Notes under the pieces: generated by a model | Databases searched by the model: none | The model's input: only the letters and a program-made list of their open reading frames with translations | What the model was told of the DNA's origin: nothing | Shown: one piece after another, positions 22,480-31,292 of the stretch | Layout of the letters: every line of letters begins with the position of its first letter | Position numbering within the stretch: the first letter of the stretch is position 1 | Made by a program: the position numbers and the translations under genes | DNA from: Thermanaeromonas toyohensis ToBE | GTDB taxonomy: Bacteria > Bacillota > DSM-521 > Neomoorellales > Neomoorellaceae | Length of the DNA: 64,000 nucleotides | Reading direction: 5' to 3' | Assembly: GCF_900176005.1 (NCBI RefSeq) | Contig: NZ_LT838272.1 | Location: 2,003,587 to 2,067,586, forward strand

Positions 22480-23335
22480 TGCTTTGACAGCAATTTGACA
22501 GCAAAACGATGTATCTGCCTCCCCCTTCTCCAGCGCCCTGGCGAGGTCGGCCGCCGAGGGCCTGGTGTATACTGCCGTACTGTCGAGTCTAGCGTGCCCG
22601 AGCACGGTACTTCAATAAGATTGGCCCCGGACCGGAGCATGTTCGTGGGCGCAGGTGTGCCTTAAGGTGTGGGAGTGCAGAACCGGTATCCTGGCCCTCC
22701 AGGCGTACTTCTTCACCACCCGCCACGCGGCGCTGGTGGTCAGGGGCTTTTCGTCCTAGGCCTCAGGGAAGAGCCAGGGCGAGCGGGGGTACTTCTTCTT
22801 CCTCGCGGCCAGCCACTCCCGGAGGCCCTCCATGGCCTCAGGCGGCACGGGCACCTCCCTGTACTTGCCGCCCTTGCCGCCCCGGACCACGATTACCCCG
22901 CGCCTCTCGCCTATGTCTACGTCCTCCAACCTTAGCGACACGGCCTCCGATACCCTCAGCCCGCAGGAGAGCATCAGCCTTATTATTAAGCCCGCGTCCC
23001 TGGGGTCGCCTTCCCTCTCGACCTCCTGAAGGAGCCTGTTGACCTTGGCCCTCTTCAGAGCCTGGGGTACCTGCCTGGCCTCCGGGACGCCCTTCGGAAA
23101 GTACGGCAGCCCGGGGGCCAGGCCCTCGTTCACGCACCAAGAGAGCCAGGACTTCAGGGCCTTCATGCGGTGGTGACGGTGTTGGGCTTTAACCCCTTCA
23201 CGTTCCGCATCCAGCCCTGGTACTCCCGGAGGTCTATGCTGATGGTCTTCTCCGGTTCCGGCTCCTCACCGCAGGTTTCCAAGTACCACCGCCCGAAGGC
23301 CAGGAGGTCCTTGCCCAAGTTTTTGATACCACCAA
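22480..23335 (-). pseudogene. Broken XerC/D-like tyrosine recombinase
   Basis: A GC-rich remnant in several frames. The N-terminal SAM-like part (LLAFGRWYLETCGEEPEPEK) ends in a frameshift near 23,165. The longest intact piece (22,756-23,166) keeps LSCGLRVSEAVSLRLEDVDI, then WLFPEA-stop. Downstream, SHTLRHTCAHE (the HxxR box) and, after another shift, LRSGANLIEV are still readable, followed by more indels. It is clearly degraded and not functional. It lies against the tRNA-Lys site, suggesting an older element at the same target. Confidence 0.8.
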
Positions 23336-23520
23336 AGGAGTTAAGCTTACCGGTAGTATGTTCGTAAGCAAGCGGAAAGTTTTGGAACTCTTGTCTCCCT
23401 CCTAAACTCTTTTTGTAGGGAGAAGGATTTCGGTTTCTTATGGAGAACTATTTGTTATAGTTTACAGAAGCAAAAGTTATATTTTTAGGAAAAACCTCAT
23501 CAGTCAAGGGGTAAGATAGC

Positions 23521-25506
23521 ATGAAAAAGGTAGGAGTCTTTGTCTGCCATTGTGGCAGCAACATTGCAGGGGTGGTGGATGTAAAACGGGTCGCAGAAGC
23601 AGCGGAAAGTTTTCCAGCGGTAGTATTTTCTACGGACTATCAATATATGTGTTCTGACCTCGGTCAGGAACTTATCCGTAAGGCTATCAAGGAACAAGGC
23701 TTAAACCGGGTGGTAGTAGCTTCTTGTTCACCCCGCTTGCACGAACCCACGTTTCGTAAAACTGTAGAGAGCGCAGGGCTTAACCCATATCTTTTGGAGA
23801 TGGTCAATATTCGAGAACAGTGTTCCTGGGTGCATATCCAGGATAAAGAAGGGGCTACGACCAAAGCTATTGAGCTGGTCCGCATGGCCGTGGCTAAAGC
23901 TGTGCACAACTTTCCCTTAGAATCGAACACGGCCATTAAGATTACTAAACGGGCTCTGGTTATTGGAGCCGGCATTGCCGGTATTCAGGCGGCCTTAGAT
24001 ATTGCCGATACTGGGTATGAAGTTGTCCTGCTGGACCGACAGCCGAGTATCGGTGGAAACATGGTCCGGCTGGATAAAACCTTCCCTACCCTGGACTGCT
24101 CTGCTTGCATTTGTACTCCCAAAATGGTGGCTGCTGCCCAGCACCCTAAAATCAAGCTAATGACCTATTCTGAAGTGGAGAAAGTAGCAGGTTTCGTGGG
24201 CAACTTTGAGGTGACCATCAGAAAGAAGGCCCGCTCAGTAGATGAGAACAAGTGTACCGGATGTGGCACTTGTTGGGAGAAATGTCCCACCAAGGTGGAT
24301 AACGAATTCGAACTCGGATTGGGTAAAAGGAAAGCCATATACGTACCGTTTCCGCAAGCTGTCCCCGCTGTTCCGGTGATCGACCGCGAGCATTGTCTTC
24401 GGTTTACCAGGGGAAAATGCGGTGTGTGCCAGAAAGCGTGTCCCAGACGGGCTATTGATTATGAGCAGCAAGATGAAATCGTAACCGAGCGATTTGGAGC
24501 CATAATAGTAGCTACCGGCTATGAACTCTTCCCCTGGGAAAAGGTATACGGCGAATATGGGTACGGGTTGTATCCCGATGTAATTACCAGCATGCATTTT
24601 GAGCGGTTGGTCAATGCTTCCGGACCTACAGGAGGGAAAATTTTAAGGCCCTCAGATGGGAAAGAGCCTAAGGTAGTAGTATTTATTAAATGTATAGGCT
24701 CGCGAGATGAGGCAAAAGGCAAAAGCTATTGTTCCCGAGTTTGTTGCATGTACACCGCCAAGCATGCCCATCAAGTTCTGGAGAAGATACCCGATGCCCA
24801 GGTTATTGTCTTCTACATGGATGTGCGTACACCGGGCAAAGGTTATGAGGAATTCTACCAGCGGACAGTCCACGAGGGAACTATATACATAAGAGGCCGC
24901 GTAAGCCGTATTTACCAGGAAGGGGACAGACTTATAGTGAGTGGCGAAGATACGCTCTTGGGACGGCAGGTGATGGTAGCCGCCGATCTAGTGGTATTAG
25001 CTACGGCCATGGTACCCAGCCAGGGGTGGGAAAACCTTGCTAAGATGTTGGGTATCAGTACCGACAAGGATGGTTTCTTCCAGGAAGCCCATCCCAAATT
25101 GCGCCCGGTGGAAACTTTTACGGCAGGAATTTTTCTGGCTGGGGCCTGCCAAGGGCCCAAGGATATTCCTGATACTGTGGCCCAGGCCGGTTTTGCCGCT
25201 GCAAAAGCTTGCCAGCTCCTCGCACGAGACGAGCTGGTCACCGATCCCATGATTGCGGAGGTAGATGAGCGCCTTTGCTCTGGTTGCGCTACCTGCCAGT
25301 CTATCTGTCCTTACAAGGCTATAGAGATGAAGACTATTACTGAGAAGGTGGCTGGTAAAATAGTTACCCGCCAGGTAGCCACCGTTAATAGCGGATTGTG
25401 CCAAGGGTGCGGTGCTTGTACAGTGGCCTGTCGTTCTAGCGCTCTGAATTTGCGAGGCTTTACCAATGAGCAGATTTTGGCGGAGGTGAAGGCAATATGT
25501 CTGTAA
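23521..25506 (+). CDS. hdrA: HdrA-type FAD/iron-sulfur electron carrier, second copy
   Basis: 661 aa, full-length HdrA. The N-terminal [18 protein letters not shown] domain is followed by an FAD Rossmann motif ([14 protein letters not shown]), the [10 protein letters not shown] region, a central [12 protein letters not shown] cluster and CGVCQKACP, and two C-terminal ferredoxin motifs ([23 protein letters not shown]). HdrA is the flavin core that splits electrons between acceptors. It overlaps the mvhD-like gene by 10 bp, but no hdrB, hdrC or hydrogenase genes are near. The partner enzyme is therefore unknown. AAGGGG precedes the ATG. Confidence 0.9.
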   Translation: MKKVGVFVCHCGSNIAGVVDVKRVAEAAESFPAVVFSTDYQYMCSDLGQELIRKAIKEQGLNRVVVASCSPRLHEPTFRKTVESAGLNPYLLEMVNIREQCSWVHIQDKEGATTKAIELVRMAVAKAVHNFPLESNTAIKITKRALVIGAGIAGIQAALDIADTGYEVVLLDRQPSIGGNMVRLDKTFPTLDCSACICTPKMVAAAQHPKIKLMTYSEVEKVAGFVGNFEVTIRKKARSVDENKCTGCGTCWEKCPTKVDNEFELGLGKRKAIYVPFPQAVPAVPVIDREHCLRFTRGKCGVCQKACPRRAIDYEQQDEIVTERFGAIIVATGYELFPWEKVYGEYGYGLYPDVITSMHFERLVNASGPTGGKILRPSDGKEPKVVVFIKCIGSRDEAKGKSYCSRVCCMYTAKHAHQVLEKIPDAQVIVFYMDVRTPGKGYEEFYQRTVHEGTIYIRGRVSRIYQEGDRLIVSGEDTLLGRQVMVAADLVVLATAMVPSQGWENLAKMLGISTDKDGFFQEAHPKLRPVETFTAGIFLAGACQGPKDIPDTVAQAGFAAAKACQLLARDELVTDPMIAEVDERLCSGCATCQSICPYKAIEMKTITEKVAGKIVTRQVATVNSGLCQGCGACTVACRSSALNLRGFTNEQILAEVKAICL

Positions 25507-25931
25507 ATCAGGAGGCTCGTTCTTGGGAACCGAAAATTATAGCTTTTTGTTGCAACTGGTGCTCTTATGCAGGTGCCGATTTTGCCGGCTTAAGCCGAAT
25601 ACAGTACCCAGCTAATGTCAGAATAATACGGGTTCCCTGTTCGGGGCGCGTTAATCCTCAGTTCGTATTACGGGCTTTCCAGTGGGGCGCTGACGGGGTT
25701 TTAGTAGCAGGTTGCCATCCCGGTGACTGCCATTATGTCAGCGGCAACTACTTTACCCGGCGCCGTTTTCTTCTTATGAAGAGACTGTTTGAATATGTGG
25801 GGCTGGAACGCGAACGCTTGCAAATACATTGGATCTCTGGCTCAGAAGGCGCCAGATTTGCTGAAGTCGTTACCGCTATGGCAGAAAAAATCCGAACCTT
25901 GGGCCCCAATAGAAAACTAGTGCAAGGGTAA
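25497..25931 (+). CDS. mvhD: MvhD-type iron-sulfur protein, second copy
   Basis: 144 aa. Cys motifs typical of Mvh[12 protein letters not shown] near residue 20, VPCSGRV, and GCHPGDCHY. It carries a [2Fe-2S] centre and passes electrons from a hydrogenase or dehydrogenase to HdrA. It overlaps hdrA by 10 bp. The last 15 bp overlap the truncated hicA frame on the other strand. Confidence 0.88.
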   Translation: MSVNQEARSWEPKIIAFCCNWCSYAGADFAGLSRIQYPANVRIIRVPCSGRVNPQFVLRAFQWGADGVLVAGCHPGDCHYVSGNYFTRRRFLLMKRLFEYVGLERERLQIHWISGSEGARFAEVVTAMAEKIRTLGPNRKLVQG

Positions 25932-26009
25932 ATTTCGGTTTATGTGGTAGCCATACCTGGTCAAGAGTTTCGCCAATTCTGCTCCACTCACGTCCCTGGG
26001 TAGCCTCAC
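25917..26009 (-). pseudogene. Truncated HicA-type toxin
   Basis: The frame starts with GTG at 26009, overlapping the hicB stop by 3 bp (GTGTGA), and reads MRLPRDVSGAELAKLLTRYG before ending after only 30 aa. The opening matches HicA/YcfA proteins closely, but the catalytic GSH-type motif and the C-terminal half are missing. The break point coincides with the 3' end of the mvhD copy, pointing to a rearrangement. No active toxin is expected. Confidence 0.65.
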
Positions 26010-26254
26010 ACCGCCATAACCTCGTCTTTCACGATGTGTAGCCGGATCACCCGCGGCATGTCTTTATCCTCAAAATGGCAGCGTACGGCGTCCCGGACGT
26101 TGCTCCTTATTTCGTCCAGATCCTCGCCTTCAGTGAATATGGAGTGACCGAGGGCGCGTGCCGTGTACCCGCCCTCCGGGGCCTCCTCGACCAAGAAGAT
26201 TATCTCCTGATCCAATCGAGTTCCCTCCCCGATTTGGAGTTTTCTCTGTGCCAA
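26006..26254 (-). CDS. Orphan HicB-like antitoxin
   Basis: 82 aa with the pattern LDQEIIFLVEEAPEGGYTAR, ALGHSIFTEGEDLDEIR and DAVRCHFEDKDMPRVIRLH, typical of the HicB-like group often labelled 2-oxoisovalerate dehydrogenase E1. TTG start with GAGGAAG upstream. Its cognate toxin gene is reduced to a 30-aa remnant just downstream, so it is now an orphan. Confidence 0.75.
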   Translation of the reverse strand: MAQRKLQIGEGTRLDQEIIFLVEEAPEGGYTARALGHSIFTEGEDLDEIRSNVRDAVRCHFEDKDMPRVIRLHIVKDEVMAV

Positions 26255-26351
26255 GGAGATTTACTTCCTCGCATTCCCCGCTGGGCACTTGAAGGCCTTA
26301 CGGCCAATATACCATACGTTGATGCAGGTTTCAATTGATCCCCTATATAGT

Positions 26352-26582
26352 GTGAGCAAAGGGAGAGGATAGAGGAAACGCGTAAGTAGCTGCAAGATAA
26401 CTGGGAGGGGTTAAGGGACTGGCGGCAGACAGAAGTGGCTAAGAAAGTAACTATTGCGGAGCCTCACGGTTTGGGGGCCAGTGAAGCGGAAATAAACCAT
26501 GTTTTGGCGGTCAGGATGAAGAAGCGGGGCATGAGCTGGAGCGAATGCGGAGGGGGTTTTTTCTTTAGGCATATTCTACGTC
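26352..26582 (+). pseudogene. ISLre2/UPF0236 transposase C-terminal remnant
   Basis: In one frame the sequence reads EQREERIEETRK-like residues, an in-frame TAG, then LQDNWEGLRDWRQTE and EINHVLAVRMKKRGMSWSE. This resembles the C-terminus of UPF0236 (ISLre2-family) transposases, where an H-V-L-S-x-R-M and GMSWS block is conserved. No upstream part and no inverted repeats were seen. It is a decayed fragment. Confidence 0.55.
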
Positions 26583-26716
26583 AACGTTACTTTGGTTAGA
26601 GCGGAGTTGAAGTGGAGTTGAAGCGGAGGGAAAGCGGAAGTGCGCAAGTTTTGCTTGCGACGGAGACTTTGCGGAGCGAAAATAAAGACAGGACTAGGTT
26701 CATAAAGTAGGGCAAC
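26583..26716. repeat. Non-coding repeats between the transposase remnant and arsR
   Basis: GGAGTTGAAG appears twice with a third partial copy (AGCGGAGTTGAAGTGGAG). A short hairpin CGCAAG/CTTGCG follows near 26,643-26,659. No coding frame seen. Confidence 0.4.
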
Positions 26717-26768
26717 TTGACAGGGAGCAAAAGGGTAAAATAATATATAAGCAAGTATTTATATATTA
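26717..26768 (+). promoter_or_regulatory. arsR promoter with ArsR/SmtB-type operator
   Basis: TTGACA at 26717-26722 and TAATAT at 26741-26746 (18-bp spacer). A palindrome of 10-bp arms, TAATATATAA (26741-26750) and TTATATATTA (26759-26768) with an 8-bp spacer, covers the -10 box. Its core TATATAAGCAAGTATTTATA resembles the 12-2-12 sites of ArsR/SmtB sensors. Autoregulation by the gene 55 bp downstream is likely. Confidence 0.7.
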
Positions 26769-26822
26769 AGATAATACGCTATAAGGAATTAGGGCCAATC
26801 GCTTTAGGAGGTTGATCAATGC

Positions 26823-27188
26823 TTGAAAATAAAAGAAGCTGAAAAAATATTTAAGGCCCTGGGCCAAAGCCTACGCTTAAAAATCATTGCCCTCTTGGCC
26901 GAGCAGGAGTTTTGTGTGTGCGAACTGGAGGAAATCTTTGGCGTTTCCCAGCCGGCCATTTCCCAGCATTTGCGCGTTCTAAAAGAAGCCGGCCTGGTGG
27001 AGGAGGAAAAAATAGGTCAGTGGGTATTTTATTCCTTGAAAAAGAAATTCCTAGAAAATTTCCTGCAAGATTTCTCCTCCTATCTTTTCTCTCCTTTAGA
27101 AGACAAAAAGGGTTTGGAGCAGGAAAAGCTACAGGTTGAAAAGTTAAAGCAGAATCCCAAAGTCAGTTGCCGGCCAGTTAAAAGGTAA
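26823..27188 (+). CDS. arsR: ArsR-family metalloregulator
   Basis: 121 aa with a winged helix (VSQPAISQHLRVLKEAGLVEEEK). FCVCELEEIF in the third helix gives the CxC metal-sensing site of arsenite/antimonite-type ArsR proteins. TTG start with AGGAGG 11 nt upstream; an ATG four bases earlier is out of frame. No efflux or reductase gene is adjacent (the next gene converges), so its regulon must be elsewhere. Confidence 0.85.
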   Translation: MKIKEAEKIFKALGQSLRLKIIALLAEQEFCVCELEEIFGVSQPAISQHLRVLKEAGLVEEEKIGQWVFYSLKKKFLENFLQDFSSYLFSPLEDKKGLEQEKLQVEKLKQNPKVSCRPVKR

Positions 27189-27210
27189 AATGCGTATGAT
27201 TAGGAAGCGC

Positions 27211-28434
27211 CTATTCTCCCCTTATACGGGCTTCCAAAAGCTTAAGGTCTTGGGGACGACCTCGCAAGAGTACCTCCACCCCCTGGGGTAAATATTTTTC
27301 CTTAACCACTTCCACACGATCCCTTACCCGGGCCAATTCTCCTAGCCGGGTGAAGGGTATCCACAAGGCAATTTCCTTTACAGGAAAAAGTTCCTCTTCC
27401 AAGCGCCTTAAGAGGATAGGGAGGTTGATACCATGGAGGGCCGAGATGGCTAAGCCGTCCACTGGAGGGATCCCGGTAAACTTGTCTACTTTGTTATACA
27501 CTTTAAGAAGAGGGCGATGGGCCAAACCTAGTTCCTTTAAGATGTCCTCTACCGCGGCTACCTGTCGTTCCATGTAAGGGCTGGTCAGATCAATAACATG
27601 GAGCAAGAGATCAGCAGAAGCTAGTTCTTCTAAAGTAGCTTTAAAAGCCTCCTTTAGCTTAGCAGGCATATGCTGGATAAAACCCACAGTATCGGTAAGT
27701 AATACCTGGCGCCCCGAGGGCAGCCGGACGCGCCTGCTTACAGGGTCGAGGGTGGCAAAAAGGCGATCTTCAGCCAATACCTTGTTCTCGCTTAAGGACA
27801 GGGCATTAAGGAGGGTAGACTTACCTGCGTTGGTATAACCTACTAGAGCGACTACAGGAATAGCGTTTTGGGTTCGCCGCTGACGGAGAACCTCACGGTT
27901 CCGGTGTATTTCTTCTAGTTCCTGGCGTAGATGATATATACGCCGGCGGACAGAACGGCGGAGTACCTCTAGTTTTGTTTCTCCGGGGCCCCGAGTCCCG
28001 ATCCCTCCTCCAAGCCGGGAAAGCATCTCTCCCAGGCCCATCATACGTGGATAAAGATAAGTAAGGCGGGCAAGCTCTACTTGGATCTTCCCTTCTCTGG
28101 AATGGGCACGCCGGCGGAAGATCTCTAAGATTACCTGGGTACGGTCCCATATCTCCACTTTATCTAGTCTTTCTTCAAGCCTTAAGATCTGGCGGGGGGA
28201 AAGTTCTAGGTTAAAAATAACAGCTTCTATGTTTTCTTTTTCTACTTTTTCCTTTAGTTCCCGAACTTTACCTTCTCCCAAAAGATAGTTGGGGTCTGGG
28301 CGTCGGCGTTGAAGCAGATGATCTATAATTTCTATGTCGATATTTCGAGCGAGTTCCTTTAGCTCCTCTACGTTGTAAGTGATCTCCTCATCCTTTTCCT
28401 CTTGGGCAAGATAGCAGAGAACACCTATCTTCAC
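27211..28434 (-). CDS. hflX: GTPase HflX
   Basis: 407 aa. An N-terminal HflX domain (NVEELKELARNIDIEIID) with a GGGIGTRGPGETKLE linker is followed by the G domain with P-loop GYTNAGKST, TDTVGFIQ and NKVD. HflX binds the 50S subunit and splits stalled or hibernating ribosomes. It is convergent with arsR and upstream of nothing in the same operon. Confidence 0.93.
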   Translation of the reverse strand: MKIGVLCYLAQEEKDEEITYNVEELKELARNIDIEIIDHLLQRRRPDPNYLLGEGKVRELKEKVEKENIEAVIFNLELSPRQILRLEERLDKVEIWDRTQVILEIFRRRAHSREGKIQVELARLTYLYPRMMGLGEMLSRLGGGIGTRGPGETKLEVLRRSVRRRIYHLRQELEEIHRNREVLRQRRTQNAIPVVALVGYTNAGKSTLLNALSLSENKVLAEDRLFATLDPVSRRVRLPSGRQVLLTDTVGFIQHMPAKLKEAFKATLEELASADLLLHVIDLTSPYMERQVAAVEDILKELGLAHRPLLKVYNKVDKFTGIPPVDGLAISALHGINLPILLRRLEEELFPVKEIALWIPFTRLGELARVRDRVEVVKEKYLPQGVEVLLRGRPQDLKLLEARIRGE

Positions 28435-28537
28435 CCTGGACCCTCCTTTGGGTTATGGGTCCATAAGAGATTATTACACCTGGTTCTATAAATGCTGGTT
28501 AGACGAATTTTGGATATTTCCTTCTTAAAAAAGAAGA

Positions 28538-28560
28538 AAAGGGGGTCCTTTACCCCCTTT
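28538..28560 (-). terminator. Intrinsic terminator of the small CxxxC genes
   Basis: AAAGGGGGT/ACCCCCTTT stem (28538-28546 with 28552-28560). On the minus strand it is followed by TTTTCTTCTTTTTT. It lies downstream of the 57-aa gene. Confidence 0.7.
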
Positions 28561-28588
28561 GAAAAAGTAGTTTAGGAGAAAAAGTTTT

Positions 28589-28762
28589 TTAGCGGATCTG
28601 CTGAGCAGCGAACTCGCATTCTTTGATGCACATTTCTAAATGATGTACTGATTCGTTTAGAGTAGATCTAGCCACTCCGGAAGCCTGCCCAGCTAGGGAA
28701 CGTAGCTGATTAGCCATTTTTTGGCAATCCTGAATAAACATTTGAAGATCCTGGGCTGACAT
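28589..28762 (-). CDS. 57-aa Cys-containing helical protein
   Basis: ATG with AGGAGG 8-9 nt upstream. Sequence pattern: MFIQDCQKMANQLRSL, then HHLEMCIKECEFAAQQI. Single Cys followed by a C-x3-C pair on predicted helices. It is a shorter relative of the gene just upstream (shared EMCI..C). No family assigned. Function unknown; a metal-binding helical bundle is possible. Confidence 0.6.
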   Translation of the reverse strand: MSAQDLQMFIQDCQKMANQLRSLAGQASGVARSTLNESVHHLEMCIKECEFAAQQIR

Positions 28763-28793
28763 TTACCTTACCTCCTGTTATTTCTTAGAGCTC

Positions 28794-28976
28794 TTATCCT
28801 TTTACAAACTCTTTAGCATCCAGGCAGCCATGTATGCACATTTCCATATACCGCGAAGCTTCGGCCAAAGCATACCGGGCTCGGTGATCCACCAGCCCAT
28901 TGGAGAGGTTGCGTATCCTTTGGGCCAGGCTTGTACACTGGTCTATACACCGCTGGATATCCTGATCAAGGGGCAC
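28794..28976 (-). CDS. 60-aa protein with two CxxxC motifs
   Basis: GTG start with AGAGGTG 6-7 nt upstream. CIDQCTSLA near the N-terminus and EMCIHGCLDA near the C-terminus put four Cys on two helices, a pattern like that of DUF326/Csp-type copper-binding four-helix bundles. It pairs with the 57-aa gene 31 bp downstream. Function is inferred weakly. Confidence 0.6.
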   Translation of the reverse strand: MPLDQDIQRCIDQCTSLAQRIRNLSNGLVDHRARYALAEASRYMEMCIHGCLDAKEFVKG

Positions 28977-29113
28977 TTTATATCACCTCTTTTAAACCGA
29001 TATGTTTGTCTCCCTAATAGTTTGCATCTCTAAAGAAGCCAGTATACAAAAAGTAAGTTAACTACCAGAACAGGTTTACTTAAGGCTTACCTCAGGGCTA
29101 TATTCCATATCCT

Positions 29114-29150
29114 TAAAAAACTAGAGTTACCTAGAAAGAGGTAACTCTAG
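29114..29150 (-). terminator. Intrinsic terminator after the NrfD gene
   Basis: CTAGAGTTACCT (29121-29132) pairs with AGGTAACTCTAG (29139-29150), loop AGAAAG. On the minus strand it is followed by TTTTTT. A perfect 12-bp stem ends the molybdoenzyme transcript. Confidence 0.85.
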
Positions 29151-29210
29151 GAGAAAGGCTAGATACTGATGATACTAGATGGGTATACTTTATTTATAAA
29201 GTCTTAGGTC

Positions 29211-30509
29211 TTATAGATTAAGGCTTTGGGTTGTGGAGAAAGGTATGGTTCTAGTTTTTCCCTCCCAGGTAGTGGGCAGCAGGTTATAAGAGCTAATCAT
29301 CCAGGAGCAAGTTATAAGAGCTAAAGCAAAGGGCAATAGATCAATAATTATTTCCCATGCACTGGGTACATAGGGCCATGTGCTAACGAATATAGGATTT
29401 CCAGGCTGGAATTGGCCTACAGCTACGGGATAACTCCAGAGCTCACTTTCTGTTCCCGGGAGAGTTAGGGCCAAGGGGAAGTGGTTGAAGGCCGGGAAAA
29501 GGAGGTTAAGGCGATGGATAAAGACACCGGCCAGTAAAATAAGGCATCCACCAAGGAGGGCGCGGGGCGAACTTATACCCCGGGAAGTTAAGAAATACAC
29601 CATGCTGAAGACGGTCAAGACTACTTCTAAGCCGTAAAGGGCTCCGTAGCGGCGGAAGAGAAGGGATAAGAGCTCAAGTTCTTCCGGGTTACCCCACCAC
29701 CAATGTATCACCAGATCCGTGGCTACCAAGAATAAATGTACCAATAGGGACCCAGCTGCAATCCGGCTTAAGATAGTAAAGGCAGCAGCATAGTGGGGGA
29801 ACCCTTCCTCTCCTATTCCTAAGAGGGCAATTAAAAGGCATAAAGCTGCACCAGAGGATACTGCTACGGCGATAAAATCAGCAGGCAGGATTGTCGTATA
29901 CCACCACTCGCGGGAAACCTGGGTGGCAAAAATAAGGGCGGTGATGGTGTGGATCAGTATAGCTACGGGCAGACCAACGAAGGCTATGCGTTTGCTCCAA
30001 GTAGTAGATATCTTTTTTACTTCCTCTTGGGAAAGTTTTCTAGTCCAATGGTTAAGAAAACCCCGGCCTTCCCTTTTCCAGTCGGGGAGGAGCTGGAAGT
30101 ACACGCTCAAAAAGGTGAGAACAATGTAAGAGGAAACTACAATAACATCCCATATCAGGGGTGAACGGAAATTGGGGTGTAGCAACAAAAAGTAGATTCT
30201 ATCCACCCTTCCTAGATCAGGGAGTATAATAACAGCAGCAGCCAAGATACTGGCGAAGGCGGATAAAGAAGCTATGCGGGTGAAGGGTTTTAAGGCTTCT
30301 AGACTAAATAAATAGACCGCCGAAGAAACTATTAATCCGCCCGCAGCTATGCCCACAAAAAAGGCAAAAGTAGCGATATATAAACCCCAGCTAAAGGGGT
30401 TACGCATATGGGTGATAATAAGGCCTGCTCTTACTTGATAGACCCAGGCTGATAAGCTGGCCAAAAGGAGAAAAAGGGCTAAAATTAAAGCTCGATTTCT
30501 TCTACGCAT
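29211..30509 (-). CDS. nrfD: NrfD/PsrC-type membrane quinol oxidoreductase subunit
   Basis: 432 aa with about ten hydrophobic segments (for example LILALFLLLASLSAWVY, GLYIATFAFFVGIAAGGLIV, WEIIIDLLPFALALIT). This is the NrfD/PsrC fold, which exchanges electrons with the menaquinone pool and anchors the FeS and Mo subunits. GAGGTG precedes the ATG. A gap of 96 bp separates it from the FeS subunit gene upstream, with which it forms one locus. Confidence 0.87.
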   Translation of the reverse strand: MRRRNRALILALFLLLASLSAWVYQVRAGLIITHMRNPFSWGLYIATFAFFVGIAAGGLIVSSAVYLFSLEALKPFTRIASLSAFASILAAAVIILPDLGRVDRIYFLLLHPNFRSPLIWDVIVVSSYIVLTFLSVYFQLLPDWKREGRGFLNHWTRKLSQEEVKKISTTWSKRIAFVGLPVAILIHTITALIFATQVSREWWYTTILPADFIAVAVSSGAALCLLIALLGIGEEGFPHYAAAFTILSRIAAGSLLVHLFLVATDLVIHWWWGNPEELELLSLLFRRYGALYGLEVVLTVFSMVYFLTSRGISSPRALLGGCLILLAGVFIHRLNLLFPAFNHFPLALTLPGTESELWSYPVAVGQFQPGNPIFVSTWPYVPSAWEIIIDLLPFALALITCSWMISSYNLLPTTWEGKTRTIPFSTTQSLNL

Positions 30510-30605
30510 CCCTAATTCACCTCTAGTTACCTTAATAGTTAACTTGATACTCTTTATTCTTAACCTGCTAGGTTGGGCTTTGGAATTAAAGCTAAAGCTT
30601 CCCCC

Positions 30606-31292
30606 TCACTTGCGAGGTGTTGTAGGGGGCAGATAGAATACTTTGGGTCGGGTACCCAGCTCCTCTTTAAGGCGGAAAGCCTGGCGCTGACGGAGCACTT
30701 GATTTACTTCTGAACTGGAATCCTCCAGATCCCCGAAGAAGCGAGCTCTAGCAGGGCAGGCCTGAACGCAGATGGGTTTTTCGCCGTTATCTGTATATTG
30801 GACGCAGAAAGTACATTTTTCCACCACACCTTTAGGCCGGTTAGGCGTATAAACTAGGCGCCCATTTTTATCTCTGTGGGGGAAGGGATAACCGTACTCA
30901 TATCCCTCCATGTACCCTGCTTTTCTTTTGGCTTTTTTAGGGTTTTCCCAGTTAAACTGACGGACTTGATAAGGACAGGCGGCCAGGCAATAACGGCACC
31001 CTATGCAACGCTCTAAATCCACCTGTACCCTACCCCAGTCATCGGTATAGGTTGCCCCTACCGGGCATACCTTTTGACAGGGAGGGTTATCGCACATCTG
31101 GCAGGCTACAGGCAAGAAATACATTTGAGGCTGTCCCTTTTGAAGGGTGGGTACTTGGTGCTCCCTACTTCCAGGAGTAAATACTCGGTTCCACCAGGTA
31201 CCTGGGGGCTGGGCGTTATGGGATTTGCAGACCACCATGCAGGTGCGGCATCCCACACAACGGTCCAGATCGATGACCATCCCTAGCTTCAT
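30606..31292 (-). CDS. Four-cluster ferredoxin-like subunit (PsrB/DmsB type)
   Basis: 228 aa from the ATG at 31292, which overlaps the Mo-subunit stop by 4 bp (ATGA); a longer frame to 31355 lies inside that gene. Four cluster motifs are present: CVGCRTCMVVC, CQMCDNPPCQKVCP, CIGCRYCLAACP and CTFCVQY...CVQACP. It conducts electrons between the membrane NrfD subunit and the molybdopterin subunit. Confidence 0.9.
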   Translation of the reverse strand: MKLGMVIDLDRCVGCRTCMVVCKSHNAQPPGTWWNRVFTPGSREHQVPTLQKGQPQMYFLPVACQMCDNPPCQKVCPVGATYTDDWGRVQVDLERCIGCRYCLAACPYQVRQFNWENPKKAKRKAGYMEGYEYGYPFPHRDKNGRLVYTPNRPKGVVEKCTFCVQYTDNGEKPICVQACPARARFFGDLEDSSSEVNQVLRQRQAFRLKEELGTRPKVFYLPPTTPRK

